Source of the DNA: Bolinopsis microptera
Taxonomy: Eukaryota; Ctenophora; Tentaculata; Lobata; Bolinopsidae
DNA length: 64,000 nt
NCBI RefSeq assembly: GCF_026151205.1
Contig: NC_087073.1
Span: forward strand, 744,001 to 808,000
Direction: 5' to 3'
A model generated the notes under the pieces. That model had not been told where the DNA came from. It saw only the letters and a list, made by a program, of their open reading frames with translations, and did no database searches. This document shows positions 1 through 14,130 of the stretch, in pieces; position 1 is the stretch's first letter; the number at the start of each line of letters is the position of its first letter. The translations under genes were made by a program, and so were the position numbers.

Positions 1-5
1 ACGTT

Positions 6-2621
6 ATGTTTCATGGCGATGCAAATATTGATCTTATTAAATATGACACTGATTCCTCAAGCCAGAACCTCATTGACACACTGGCAAAATATGGTTTTGT
101 TCAAACTGTTTCAAAACCAACACGAGTCACTGACCACAGTGCCACCCTTATTGACCATGTGTACACAAATAATATTGAAAACACATTAAGTAGCAACGTG
201 TTAACACTCGACATCTCCGATCATCTTGCAACGTTGACCACTATAAAGTTACGTGCAGTATCACAAAAGCACACCACACACTCAAATAGGACCGATACCA
301 CAAAATACCGTGAAACACGTACTATGAATGAAGCCAGCAATGCTATGTTCAAGGAGCTATTGGAAGGGGAGACGTGGGAGGAAGCGCGGGAATCAGGCAG
401 TGCGAGTGAACAGTATGACAAGTTCTCAGAAATCTACATGAAACATTACAACACTGCATACCCCGTTAAGAGTAATCGTAATCGTCGTGAAAATGAACGG
501 TCTGATCCGAAGCCGTGGATACTTCCATGGCTCGAAACAGCTTGTGCACGTAAACAGCAATTATACCATCTTAATATCACAGAGCCTACTGATGAAAACA
601 TAGCTGCATACGATAAAATGAAACTATTTTGCAGTAAACACGTTAACATTGCCAAGGAGCGGTATTACAAAAAACAATTTGAAAAATATCAGGACTGTTC
701 CAAAAAACAATGGGAGATAATCAACGGCCTGCTAAACAGAAAAAGACGGGGATCTGATCAAATCAGATTGAGGGATACTGACGGGACGATCTTGAGTACT
801 AACTCGGCAGTCGCTGAAAAGTTCAATGGCTACTTTTCCAGCATCGCAGCCAACATCAAGTCTCAGATCAGTTCCCGACAGACCTTCGATCCTGGGGGGT
901 TCCAGGAGTATCTGACCGGGTCATGTCCAACGTCTATCTACCTCGAACCTACTGGGCCCACCGAGATTCATAGAATTATTATTGGCCTAAAAAATAAGGC
1001 AACTCTCGATTCAAAGATTGAGCCCTTGAAAATAGCCAGCACATGCCAAAATTTTTTATGCGCCTTAGCAAAAGTAGTTAACACATCTTTTGTAGAGGGA
1101 GCTTTCCCTAAAGCTTTGAAAACGGCAAAAGTTACACCTATACACAAAGGAGGTTGTAAACTCGACGTAGCGAATTATAGACCTATTTCGCTTCTGGGCT
1201 CGTTCTCAAAAATTTATGAAAAACTAATGCACAGACGCGTTTTAGAATTTCTCGACAAGAATAACTCTCTATTCGAGAATCAGTACGGATTCCGACCAGG
1301 AAGATCATGTGAGCACGCACTTCTCAATGCTCAGAGCTCTATTCTGCATTCTCTAAATAAGAACCAAATAGCACTTTTATTACTTTTAGACTATAGCAAG
1401 GCATTTGACGTCCTAGATCACGCGACATTACTCAGGAAACTTGAGCATTACGGTATTCGTGGCATTGCGTTGAAATGGTTCGAGTCATACCTCAGTGGTC
1501 GCAGTCAATTTGTTTCCCTAAACGGCTCCAATTCATCATTAGAATCTATGATATACGGTGTTCCACAAGGGAGCATATTAGGCCCCCTGCTCTTTGTCAT
1601 ATATATCAATGACTTACCAGGAATCAGTAACCTAGCTAAATTTATATTATACGCAGACGACGCAAACATTATTATCACCGGATCAAATGTACAAGACATT
1701 ATATCCAAAGTAAACCACCTCACTGACGTGTTGATAAAATGGGTTAACTCGAACGGCCTAGCTCTTAATCTGAAGAAGACTTGCTATATGGTATTTTCAA
1801 AAAGACGGGTAGATCTATCGTCTCTACAAGTAAGTATCGACAACTCTCCTATAGAACGCAAAACGGAGGCCAGGTTTTTAGGAGTTATCGTCGACGACAA
1901 ACTAAAATGGGCCAGCCACATCCGAGCCGTCAAAACAAAAATGTCACGGTTTATAGGTATTATGTTCAAAATAAAACGCAAATTACCAATCAAAGCACGC
2001 TTACAGATCTTCCAAAGTTTTGTACAATCTCACTTAAATTTCTGTTCACTAGTTTGGGGCTTTGCTGCAAAATCCCATATTGAATCACTGTTCACTAAAC
2101 AAAAGCAGGGAATACGAGCAGTTATGCCGGGCTACGTGAATTACTATTACAAGGACGGTAAGCTTCCGGATCATACTAAAACTACGTTTAAAGAGTACGA
2201 AATATTATCTGTACACGGGGTCATCATAAAAAATGCTCTGACTCTGATGCACAAGATAACTTACATGCCTGGCCTTCTGCCGTCGTCGATAAAAGACTTA
2301 TTTCCTCCCGATATACCAAAGTATGGCACGTCTTATGACGACAATATCGACTGGCTAACAACGTTCTCTCAACCAGATCTACGCGCTAGTGTTCTGTATA
2401 AAGGTCCTATATTAGCTATTACCGAGCACAACATTAGTCGCATAACTTGCCCATCTAGCATTTTCTCAATAAGCATATATAAGAAATCAGCGAAGCGTGT
2501 AATGATAGAACTACAAAGCTCAGGAAACGATGAAGAATGGCCACCTTTTCTGTTACATAATTTACCCGGGCTACGTAAATCGACAAGATCAGGCACACAA
2601 CAAATCAACTACCGAGAATAA
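6..2621 (+). CDS. LINE ORF2 (endonuclease C-terminus + reverse transcriptase), 5' cut by window edge
   Basis: This is an open frame of 871 residues encoding the pol protein of a jockey/CR1-type non-LTR retrotransposon, which nicks target DNA and primes reverse transcription there. The first ~85 residues are the end of an APE-type endonuclease: a GDANIDL segment (the usual GDFN-type motif) at residues 4-10 and the SDH motif near residues 71-73. The reverse transcriptase follows, with NYRPISLL near 393, FRPGRSCEHAL near 436, the catalytic Asp in LDYSKAFD near 462, GVPQGSILGPLLF near 518 and the YADD box near 549, then a thumb and C-terminal region. No stop or frameshift interrupts it, so the copy may be young. 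The endonuclease start lies before base 1, so the listed Met is only the first ATG in the window. Family placement within jockey/CR1/Rex-like LINEs is inference. Confidence 0.9.
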   Translation: MFHGDANIDLIKYDTDSSSQNLIDTLAKYGFVQTVSKPTRVTDHSATLIDHVYTNNIENTLSSNVLTLDISDHLATLTTIKLRAVSQKHTTHSNRTDTTKYRETRTMNEASNAMFKELLEGETWEEARESGSASEQYDKFSEIYMKHYNTAYPVKSNRNRRENERSDPKPWILPWLETACARKQQLYHLNITEPTDENIAAYDKMKLFCSKHVNIAKERYYKKQFEKYQDCSKKQWEIINGLLNRKRRGSDQIRLRDTDGTILSTNSAVAEKFNGYFSSIAANIKSQISSRQTFDPGGFQEYLTGSCPTSIYLEPTGPTEIHRIIIGLKNKATLDSKIEPLKIASTCQNFLCALAKVVNTSFVEGAFPKALKTAKVTPIHKGGCKLDVANYRPISLLGSFSKIYEKLMHRRVLEFLDKNNSLFENQYGFRPGRSCEHALLNAQSSILHSLNKNQIALLLLLDYSKAFDVLDHATLLRKLEHYGIRGIALKWFESYLSGRSQFVSLNGSNSSLESMIYGVPQGSILGPLLFVIYINDLPGISNLAKFILYADDANIIITGSNVQDIISKVNHLTDVLIKWVNSNGLALNLKKTCYMVFSKRRVDLSSLQVSIDNSPIERKTEARFLGVIVDDKLKWASHIRAVKTKMSRFIGIMFKIKRKLPIKARLQIFQSFVQSHLNFCSLVWGFAAKSHIESLFTKQKQGIRAVMPGYVNYYYKDGKLPDHTKTTFKEYEILSVHGVIIKNALTLMHKITYMPGLLPSSIKDLFPPDIPKYGTSYDDNIDWLTTFSQPDLRASVLYKGPILAITEHNISRITCPSSIFSISIYKKSAKRVMIELQSSGNDEEWPPFLLHNLPGLRKSTRSGTQQINYRE

Positions 2622-3036
2622 ACTAAGGAATAAATAAAACCAGACGGTTAGCACACTAGTCACTATCAACCATATGCCACTTTTTTCACTGCCCATTCAC
2701 TGTCATATTAATAGCATCATATAGATAGCGCTAGCAGGTGCTGATAAGACATGGGCTCAGTTATTCTTTTTTGTTTTAACCTCAAGTAGCTTATAAAACA
2801 GTGCGTGTGATCATCTGTCGTATCAAATCAAATTATTTGTCACTATATGTTAATAAATCATGATATACAAGTTTTAATTTTTAAAGTTTCTGTTTTTGTT
2901 TTTAATGAATAGACGTAATCAACATTTTCAATTTTCATATTCACGCATATTAAATAAAATTATATTGTTATGTATTATATTATTTTGTAAACATTGGCCG
3001 GGTATAAAAAACCGGTCCCCAAACAAAACAAAAAAG
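2622..3036 (+). other. LINE 3' flank / AT-rich spacer
   Basis: The stretch follows the LINE stop codon. It has an AATAAATAAAA run just after the stop (2629-2639) and further AT-rich sequence, probably the LINE 3' UTR, but no 3' tail or target duplication could be fixed. I see no gene in it. Confidence 0.4.
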
Positions 3037-3223
3037 TATTGCTCTACTTTAACTACCTCTATATTTCAGATGTGTTACCAGGGTTACTAGTATTGCTCTA
3101 TTCCCTCCTACTATCAAACTACATCCTATGTATAATCATCAAACCTCAGATAATAGATGAACAGGTAAATGTTTTTAAAGTTTATTATAACTGATACTTA
3201 CCATAACTGTGTGTAGTTATTGA

Positions 3224-3508
<285 letters not shown>

Positions 3509-3739
3509 TAAATTTCGAAATATTTTTTTGGAATAAAGACAAATTAATTGAGGAAATTTTTGAAGAAAATGTTTCGATTGTATAAAAATCAAAGAGGAAC
3601 ATCCTGTCAGTTTTGGAACACAGTGAAATATTCTGATTGGAGAATGCAGATTGCTGTTGTGAAGTTACCAAATTTACGTGAGTACTTGATTCTTTTCAAT
3701 CCCAGTTTATTGCTGTCCTACAAATTTCTTTAATGCCAA

Positions 3740-4360
<621 letters not shown>

Positions 4361-5178
4361 TGATATTTGTTTTTAAGGTATAGTGGTGTGGCTTCACTCA
4401 AGACCCAGTGTCTTGACGCAGTGTATCGGTGAGGGATAAATCACAAACTAGGGTCCACTGTATACACATAATTTAATTGTGTGGTGCTTACAGTGCTCAA
4501 TCGGCAAGCCGAGAGCTAGATACAAAATGAAACGACCGGTTGAGTCAGACAAATGTTTCAATCATGATACAAAACCATGATATCATCATAATTTATATAC
4601 ATACTTATAATTGAAGATGGGATCCTACAAACATTCAAATGTATGACGTTAAGTCAAGTATTGACTTTAAATGTTAACAGGATTGGTGTAAAGAAGTTGG
4701 GACATCTCACATCAAATTCACTGAATCACATCAAACAACTTAACACGGCGACCATCTTTCTGTTTGCTATCACTGAACTGTGCATATTTTGACCTCTCAG
4801 AGTTAAGGTTACATTTTGATTACAGTGCTGCTTTAACACATGAAGGTTTGACCGTTCTAAGTTCTTGACTACTTCGGAATTTAATAATTCTTTAACCACC
4901 TGGTCGAAGAAACTTGACTTTACCTTGACGACCTCTTCATCTACCTTATGTCAAGTTTATCATTGAGTTTCAGCGAATTTCCGCAAAACAAGAAGAGCCA
5001 GCGCATGTGTAGCTACTGTATCTCGACACATGTTTACGGTTTTACAAGTAGTTGCATTGCTTGGCTCCCCCTTATCACGTACCCAGAAAGATCATGTTCT
5101 GTGTTTCGATTTCCTAGAATTGTGGTAAATTTTACGTAACACGCGAGGCTCTTGTTTTCAAGCCGCGCACGAGAACCG

Positions 5179-7760
5179 CCGATACTGTTAACAGAGTTTA
5201 AATCATATTAAATATTGTATCTCTGTCACTGCGCCATAAATATATTGTTTTTGTTATATTTTTGTTGGAATTCTACTGAAACTGAAATTGTGAAGTTCAA
5301 ATCCACTTTTCTTCTCCTCATTGAATTTTAGAGGAATCAAACAGTTATGCATAATGGACTCTATGGCAACTGTCTCAACTCAATATTCAACAATTACATT
5401 GTTTGCGAATGAATTGTGGCTGCTTGGGAGGACAGTCATTAGTGGCAGCAGAACCATTAAAAAAGCGGCATCTCGATAACCCTTATGGCAAAAGAGTCGT
5501 TTCAAAATTTGTAATAACGATCGGCAGCCTAAAAATTTTCCAGAAAAAGTGGGTCAAGCCTCAAAGAAAAGCATTTTTGCGAGCTCAACGATTTGGGAAA
5601 AGGCTCAGATTTGGAGAAGCAAAAATGTTTAAATATTATGTATTTACTAACTATGAACACTGAGGGTAAGAACAAATGAAAACTAATGACCTCAGGAAAC
5701 GCTCCGCATCAGAATCAGAGCTGCAGGTCGAAATAAAGTGATTTGAATCAATACATACTAATATAAACTCTAGCAATGTTAACAACTTTTTAAAGAAGGG
5801 GGATCTCCAGAGTCAGTAGATGTAGGATAACAGACTCCATGATACCGTAGCCTATGTGAGTAATGTTAACGCTGATGTCAATGTCTAGTACTGATCTCTC
5901 ATCTGGTTTTGGATCCTGGTCCTATAAAACCTTAGATTGGGTTAAGTATTGTGGAGGAATGTAATGCGCCTGTTTACAAAATCTTAATCGGTATTTGAGT
6001 TAAACTTCAGAGCGTCTTAAATAGAAATAATGAAAAGTACTGCCTACATAACTCTTAAATCTAGAACGAGTTTTATAAACCGGTAAGGTAAGAGTAAACA
6101 GTTGCTGACAGGACTGAATATCTTCTTATAACCCCCCCCCTGGACCCAGATCACGGGGCTGCGACAAGAGTCACTACTCTGCTCTTATCGTACCGGGATC
6201 CTGATTTCTGGGGGAGGTGAAACAAATTAACCCATGAGAGACAGACACGAGTAGAATTGTTTTTTAGAATCATTTAAAGTAGTTCTTCTAAAATAGATTT
6301 CTAGTTTAAATGCGATATCAATTATGATTTCAAAATTAAACTGATCTAACAGCAGAGAAGAAAATGTCTACACTTACGAGTAGTGATGTTGAGCTCGTCT
6401 ACATAACTTCTAAAGTGAGACTGAAACAAGTCCACGAATGTTCTAGAATATACAGCGTGGCCGCTGACGTCAAACACTCCCTAACAACACATCTCTGAAA
6501 AAATATTTTGTTTTTACTTTTGATACATTAACAACAATTGATGCAGCATATTTGCCTTTTCTTGCTCCAAATCCAGATTAAATTTTCCATATTGGTTACA
6601 AGGTTTAGTCTCCATATATTTCAGTGCATTTCTTTTTTTGAACTTCAACACTAAACATACTACATACGATATACTTTAAACAACAAGAGCATTGTCACAA
6701 AACACAAAATGAAGGTTGGTTGGTACTTACCCAAAAATCACCTCAATGCGTTGATTATCGTTACCATGGTTTCCAATCAGTGAACCCCATTCCAGAACCA
6801 GGCAGATAACGAAGAATGAAACGAGTGTGAAAACATGTTGTTGTTCAATTTAAAAGTACTACAAGTACACAGCCTGTATCGAGAACCCGAAAACGTAAGG
6901 GGAGTTCTGGAGTTAGATGTTAATGTTAGTGCATGTGTCTTATTAAGCATAAGTTTTTAAGAACAAGCATTATATTGGGCATTAGCCAGGAATTTAAAAC
7001 AACTTGTACACAAGTTTCGGTGTTCTGGATCTGGAGAATAGTTAAGAATATTAGAGAAGATAGTGAGGAATGAGGTATAATGTGAAGAAACATGGTATAA
7101 GAAAACGTTAGTTGTAAATAGCACTACAAGTACAAATACACCATGCATTGACAACGCTAGTGGGAGTTTTGCAGTTAAAGACATAAGCGGGAATTCTGCA
7201 GTAAGATGTTTAACCAATAACAAATTTTGTGCAGTTATATACTGTAGTACCAAGGTTTAAACCCCATACTACAAGTCTTACAATAACCCCTACTACCCTG
7301 CATCTGCACTTATACAGTCGGAGATGGTATTCAAATTGGATTATACTCGACGGAGTTAGTGTCTTTTAGAAATAATAAAGGTTAATATTGCGTGAGATTC
7401 AGATCCTTAGTCTTGTTGATAGGTGAACCATTATATTGGCTTGGAGTTTGGACACGTGGAATTAAGGTATTCTGGTTCTGAATGCCATTGCTAAAGCTGA
7501 TTTGGATAATAATCGGGTCACGTGCCAGGAAGTAAAATGACCTCCACACTGGTCCGGGAAGGTATTCAAATTAAATTATACCGACGTGTTCGTGTTTATT
7601 ACTTTACCTGGAGGCGCTTCAGCATGTCAAACTCTATTCGATTATTATGTTTATGACATAATCACCTGGGTCCTCCAGGTAGTCTATTATACCTTTAGAA
7701 CACTGCAGTAAATTGTCTCTTGACTTCTTGATGGGAGGTGGATCCATTATATTGTCTTTA
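5179..7760. other. Intergenic, no supported gene
   Basis: AT-rich sequence with several open frames of 60-100 codons on both strands and no recognisable domain. A poly-C run lies at 6130-6140. A loosely repeated motif, GGTATTCAAATT(G/A)(G/A)ATTATAC, occurs near 7325 and 7561. One frame at 6728-6850 on the minus strand ends at a good GTAAGT donor but lacks a start or acceptor. I see nothing I would annotate as a gene. Confidence 0.5.
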
Positions 7761-7764
7761 ACAC

Positions 7765-10700
7765 GTGATAGGAATTGTGGTAATTTGATTTTGATTGGTT
7801 AATAACACGTGCCAGGGAAAAGATATGGTTGACTTATTCATCGGTTGCGGTGAAAAAATAGGTAAAACTGTAAAATTTCGGTCCTGAAATTTCTCTTCAA
7901 AAACAGAAAATGTGACAGAGATTGGGACATATGATTTGCAAATTTTATTCGGGATTTTGACTCCCATGCCAGTACCCCCTCAAGTCGTTTTTTCATACCC
8001 TCATCAATTAGCTGCTAATTGGTTTCTTGGCAAAAAGTTCAATCAAATCTGTCAATTTTGTTTCAGAAAATTTCACATTTGAAAATGGACAGAATTTTTG
8101 AAAATTACACAGCTTTCGTTTTGTTAAGCTTTTCTGCTGTGGGCTTCCTCCGAACCGAAATCCAAACTTCCAGTACCTCAATCGTGTCATATGGCACCTA
8201 TAGTGACTTAACTAATTAAGTTGCGGTGACAAAATCGAGTAAAAAATGTAAAATTTCGGTCCTGGAAATTCATCTTCAAAAAATGAAAAATGGGACAGAG
8301 ATTGGGACAGTATGAGTTTGCAGTTTTATTCTGGAATTTGACTCCCATACCATCAATTTTGGTTCATACCATGATCAAATTAGCTGCAATTTTGTTTTCT
8401 GTGCAAAAAAGTTCATCCAATCTGTCCAAATTTGTTGTTCAGAAAATTTCACATTTAAAATTGACGAATTTTGAAATCAGATTTTCGTTTTGTGAGCTTG
8501 CTGCTGTAGGCTTACTCCTACCGAAATCAAACTTCCAGCACCTCATCGTGTCATATGGCACCTATAGTTACTTACAAATGGTTTGCGGGTGACAAAAATC
8601 AGTAAAAACTTAAAATTTCTGTCCTGAAATTCATCTCAAAATAAAATGGGACAGAGATTGGACAATATGATTTTTGCAATTTTATTCGGTATTTGACTCC
8701 CATGCCAGTACCTCAATTCGTTACATACCATCATCAATTAGCTGCTAATTGGTTTCTGGGCAAAAAGTTCATCCAATCTGTCAATTTGTGTTCAGAAAAT
8801 TTCACAATTTGAAAATGGGACAGAATTTTGAAAATACAGCTTTTCGTTTTGTTAAGCTTTCTGCTGTGGGCTTCCTCCGACCGAAATCAAACATCCAGTA
8901 CCATCAATCGTGTCATATGCACCTATAGTTGACTTACAATTATTGCGGGTGACAAAATTACAGTAAAAAAAGTAAAATTTCGGTCCCTGGAAATTTCATC
9001 TTCAAAAAAATGAAAATGGGACAGAGATTGGGACAGTATGATTTTGCAGTTTATTTCGGATTTTGACGCCCAGTACCCTCAATTTGGTTTAATACCATGA
9101 TAAATTACTGCTAATTGTTCTTCTGGCAAAATTGTTCATCCAATCGTCAAATTTGTGTTCAAAAAGTCGAAATTTGAAAATGGGACAGAATTTTGAAAAT
9201 ACAACTTTTCGTTTTGTTTAATCTTTCTGCTGTGGGCATCCTCCGACCGAAATCAAACTTCCATCCAACGGTCCAAATCGTGTCATATGGCACCTAAGTT
9301 GACTTACGAATGGTTGCGGGTGACAAATCTGTAAAAACTGTAAAATTTCGGTCCCTGGAAATTTTCATCTTGATAAAATGAAAATGGGACAGAGATTGGG
9401 ACAATATGATTTTGGCATTTAAATTCGGGAGTTTGACTCCCCAGTACCTCAATTAGTCATTCGGTTTTCATACCATGATCGATTAGCTGCTAATTTGTTT
9501 CTGGCAAAAATTTCATCCAATCTGTCAAATTTGTGTTCCAGAAAATTGCACATTGAAAATGGGATCTTGAAAAATTTAACTTTCGTTTTGTTAAGCTGTT
9601 TGCTGTGGGGCTTCCTCCGACCCGAAAATCGAACTTCAGCACCTAATCGGGTTAATTGGCAGCTATAGTTTTGACTTGCTAATTTTGGTTGCGGGTGCAA
9701 AATCAGTAAAAACTGTAAAATTTCGGTCCTGTGGAAATTTCATCTTCCAAAAAATGCTAATGGGACATAGATTGGGACAGTATGAGTTTCAGTTTTATTC
9801 GGATTTTGACTTCCCATACTCAATTTGGTTTCATACCATGATCAATTAGCTGCTAATTTGTTTCCTGGGCAAAAATTGCATCAATCTGGCAAATGTTGTG
9901 TTTCAGATAATTGCAATTTGAAAATGGGACAGAATTGTGAAAATACAACTTTCGTTTTTGTTAAGCTGTCAGCTGTGGGCTCCTCCGACCGAAATCAAAC
10001 TTCCAGCACGTCAATCGTGTCAGATGGCACCTAGAGTTGACTTACTAATGGTTGCGGGTGACAAAATCAGTAAAAACGTAAAATTTCGGTCCTGGAAATT
10101 TCATCTTGCAAAAATGAAAATGGAACAGAGATTGGGACAATAATGATTTTGGCATTTTTATTCGATTTTTGACTCCCAGTACCTCAATTAGTCAATTCGG
10201 TTCATACCATGATCAATTTAGCTGCTAATTTTGATTCTGGGCAAAAATTTTCATCCATCGTCCAAAGTTGTGTTCAGAAAATTTCGGGAACATTGTGAAA
10301 ATGGGATCTTGAAAATTTAACTTTCGTTTGTTAAGCTTTTGCTGTGGCTTTTCACTCCGACCGAAATAGAACTTCCCTTCCAGCACCTTAATCGTGTTAA
10401 AGGCAGCTATATTGAACTTGCTAATTGGTTGGCGGGTGACAAAATCCAGTAAAAACTGTAAAATTCGGTCCTGGAAATTTCATCTTCAAAAAATGAAAAT
10501 GGACCAGAGATTGGGACATAATGATTTGCAGTTTTATTTTATATTTCGGATTTTGACTCCCGAACCTCAATTTTTTGGGTTTCATATACCATATCAATTT
10601 ACTGCTAATTTGTTTCTGGCAAAAATTTCATCCCAATCTGTCAAATTTGTGTTCGAAAATTTCAGAATTTTGAAAATGGGACAGATTTTTGAAAATACAA

Positions 10701-13700
10701 CTTTTTCGTTTTGTTAGCTTTCTGCTGTGGCTTACCTCCGACCGAAATCAAACTTCCAAGCACCTTAATCGGGTCATATGGCACCTAAGTTTGACTTACT
10801 AATTGTTCGTGATAATATCAGTAAAAAAAACTTTAAAATTTCGGTCATGTAAATTTTCATCTTCAAAAACCTAATAATGGGACAAGATTGGGACAATATG
10901 ATTTTGCAATTTTTATTCGGGATTTGTGACTCCCTACCTCAGTTTTGGTTCATGATCATCATCACTAGCTGCTATTTTGTTTCTTGCACAAGTTCATCCC
11001 AATCTGTCAAATTTGTGTCAGAAAATTCAAATTTGAAAATGGGACAGAATTTTGAAAATACAAAATTTCGGTTTGGTTTAAGCCTTTCTGCTGTGGGCTT
11101 CCTCCGAACGAAATCAACTTCCAGCACGTCAATCGGGTCATATGCACCTATAGTTGACTTACTAATTGGTTGCGGGTGACTAAAATAAGTAAAAAACTGT
11201 AAATTGCGGTCCTGGAAATTCATCTTGAAAAAATGGAAAATGGGACAGAGATTGGGACAATAGATTTTTTGCAGTTTATCGGGATTTGACTCCCATACCT
11301 CAATTATATCAATTCGGTTTTCATACCATGACAATTAGCTGCTAATTTGTTTCTTAGCAAAAATTTAATCCAATCTTCAAATTTGTGTTCAGAAACTTTC
11401 ACATTTGTAAAAAGGGACAGAATCTTGAAAATTTACTTTTCTTTTTGTTAACTTTTTGGCTGTGGGCTTTCCTCCGACCGAAATCGAACTCCAGCACCTT
11501 AATCGTGTTATATGGCCACCTATAGTTGACTATTAATTGGTTTGCGGTGTCCAAAATCTAAAAACTTAAAATTTCGTCCTGGAAATTTCATCTTCAAAAA
11601 ATTGAAAAATGGGTCAGAGATTGGACAGTATGATTTTGCAGTTTTATTCGGGATTTTGACTCCCAGTACCTCAATTTGGTTTCATACCAAGATCAATTAG
11701 CTGCTAATTTGTTCTGGGCAAAAATATCATCAATCTGTCAACATTTTGTTTCAGAAAATTTCAAAATTTGAAAATGGGACAGAATTTTTTGAAATACAAA
11801 CTTTTCGTTTTGTTAAGCTTTCTGCTGGGGCTTCCTCCGACCGAAATCAAAACCTCCAGCACCTCATCGTGTTCTATTGGCACCTATAGTTTTTACTTAC
11901 TAATTGTTGCAGTGATAAAATCAGTAAAAACTGTAAAAATTTTCGGTCATGGAAATTTCATCTTCAAAAACTGAAAATGGGACCGAGATTGGGACAATAT
12001 GATTTTGCAATTTTATTCGGATTTTGACTCTAAGTACCTCAATTGGTTTCATACATCATCAACTAGCTTGCTAATTGTTTCTGGGCAAAAAGTTCATCCA
12101 ATCTGTCAACTTGTGTTCAGAAAATTTCAAATTTGAAAATGGGACAGATATTTTGAAAATACAACTTTCGTTTTGTTAAGCTTTCTGCGTGTGGGCTTTC
12201 CTCAACCGCATCATACTCCAGCACGTCAATCGTGTCATATGGCACCTATAGTTGACTTACTAATTGGTTTCGTGACAAAATCAGTAAAAACTGTAAAAAT
12301 TTCGGGTCCTGGAAATTTCATCTTCAAAAAATGAAAATGGACAGAGATTGGACAATATGATTTGCAGATTTATTCGATTTTGACTCCAGTACCATCAATT
12401 TGGTTCATACCATGATCAATTAGCTGCTAATTTTTTTTCTGGCAAAAAATTTCTTCCAATCTGCTGTCAAATTGTATTCAGAAAAAATAAATTTGAAAAT
12501 GGGACAGAATTTTGAAAATACAACTTTCGTTTTGTTAAGGGCTTTCTGCTGTGGGCTTCCTCCGACCGAAAATCAAACGTCCAGCACCTCAATCGTGTCA
12601 TATGGCACCTATAGTTGACTTTAAATGTTGCGGGTGACAAAATCAGTAAAAGACTGTAAAAATTTCGGTCTGAAATTTTCATCTTCAAAAACTGAAACTG
12701 GGAACAGAGATTGGACAATATGATTATTGCAGTTTTATTCAGGATTTTTGCCTCCCAGTACCTCAATTTGGTTTCATACCATCATCAATTAGCTGCTTAT
12801 TGTTTCTGGTCAAAAAAGTTCTCCAATCTGTCTAATTTGTGTTCAAAAATTTTCAATTGAAAATGGGACAAGAATTTTTGAAAATACAACTTTTCGTTTT
12901 TTAAGCTTTCTGCTGTGGGCTTCCTCCGACCGAAATCAAACAGAGCAGCACTCAATCGTGACTTATGCACCTATAGTTGACTTACTAATCGATTGCGGGG
13001 GAGACAAAATCAGTAAAAACTGTAAATTTCGGTCCTGGAAATTTCATCTTCAAAACTGAAAATGGGCCAGAGATTGGAACAATATGATTTGCAGTTTGAT
13101 TCGTGATTTGACTCCCAGTACCTCATTTGGTTTCATACCATGATCAATTAGCTGATAATTTTTGTTTCTGTCAAAAATATTCATCCATCTGTCAAATTTG
13201 TGTTCAGAAAAAATTCACATATGAAAATGGACAGAATCTTGAAAATTCAACTTTTCGTTTTGTTAAGCGTTCTGCTGTGGGCTTCCTCGAACCGAAATCA
13301 AACTTCCACAACCTCAATCGTGTCATATGGCACCTATAAGTTGACTTACTAATTGGTTTGCGGGTGACAAAATCATAAAAACAGTAAAATTTTTGGTCCT
13401 GGAAATATCATCTTCAAAAACTGAAATGGGAACAGAGATTGGACAATGATTTTTGCAGTTTTTATTCGGGATTTTGACCTCCCAGTATCCTCAATTTTGG
13501 TTTCATACCATGATCAATAGCTGCTAATTTTGTTTCTGGGCAAAAATTTCTTCCAATCTGTCAAATTTGTGTTCAAAAATTTTCACATTGAAAATGGGAC
13601 AGAAGTTTAAAATACAGCTTTTCGTTTTGTTTTGAGCTTTTCTCTGCTGTGGCTTCCTCCGCCCGAAATCAAACTTCCAGCACCTCAGTCGTGCATATGG

Positions 13701-14130
13701 CACCTATAGTTGACTTACTTATTGTTGGTCGTGAAAAATCATAAAAAACTGTAAATAATTTCGTCCTGGAAATTTCATCCGTCAAAAACTGATAATGGGA
13801 ACAGAGATTGGGACAATATGATTGCAATTTATTCGGGATTTTGACTCCCATACATCAAGTTTGGTTTCATAACCATCATCAATTAGCTGACTAATTGTTC
13901 TGGGCAAAAAAGTTCATCCGATCTGTCAAATTTGTGTTCAGATAATTTCACATTTAAAAATGGGACAAATTTTGAAATACAACTTTTCGGTTTGTTAAGC
14001 TTACTGCTGTGGCTTCCTCCGACGAAATCAAACTTCCGCACTCAGATTGTGTCAAATGCCATCTATTGTTCACTGCTTTAATTGGTCACTGGAGAAAAAT
14101 TTTGTCAAAAACTGTGAAATTTGGGTCAAG
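7765..14130 (+). repeat. ~367 bp tandem satellite, about 17 copies
   Basis: The landmark AGCTGCTAATT recurs at about 8011, 8382, 8741, 9106, 9488, 9848, 10221, 10597, 10971, 11337, 11700, 12068, 12421, 12790, 13149, 13522 and 13887, spacings of 353-382 bp with a mean near 367. Other fixed landmarks per unit are GGGACAGAGATTGGGACA, TCGTGTCATATGGCACC and TGCTGTGGGCTTCCTCCG. Each monomer holds two related halves (AAAATGGGACAGAGATTGGG and AAAATGGGACAGAATTTTG, both after a TTTCA(T/C) stretch), so the unit probably arose as a dimer of ~184 bp. Copies differ mostly by one-base indels, often in homopolymers, which suggests limited consensus polishing. The first and last units fade into unique sequence. 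No coding potential; a centromeric or heterochromatic role is only a guess. Confidence 0.93.

Noticed and set aside
3587-3678. Possible exon (TGTCAG acceptor, GTGAGT donor) inside the X expansion
   Set aside because: Only ~28 open codons, absent from the other copy of X, with no phase-matched neighbour.
6728-6850. Minus-strand hydrophobic exon ending at GTAAGT
   Set aside because: A TAA lies directly before the frame and there is no in-frame ATG or acceptor, so it cannot be joined or started.
7765-14130. CRISPR-like array
   Set aside because: Units are ~367 bp, adjacent and without unique spacers, in a eukaryotic genome; this is satellite DNA.
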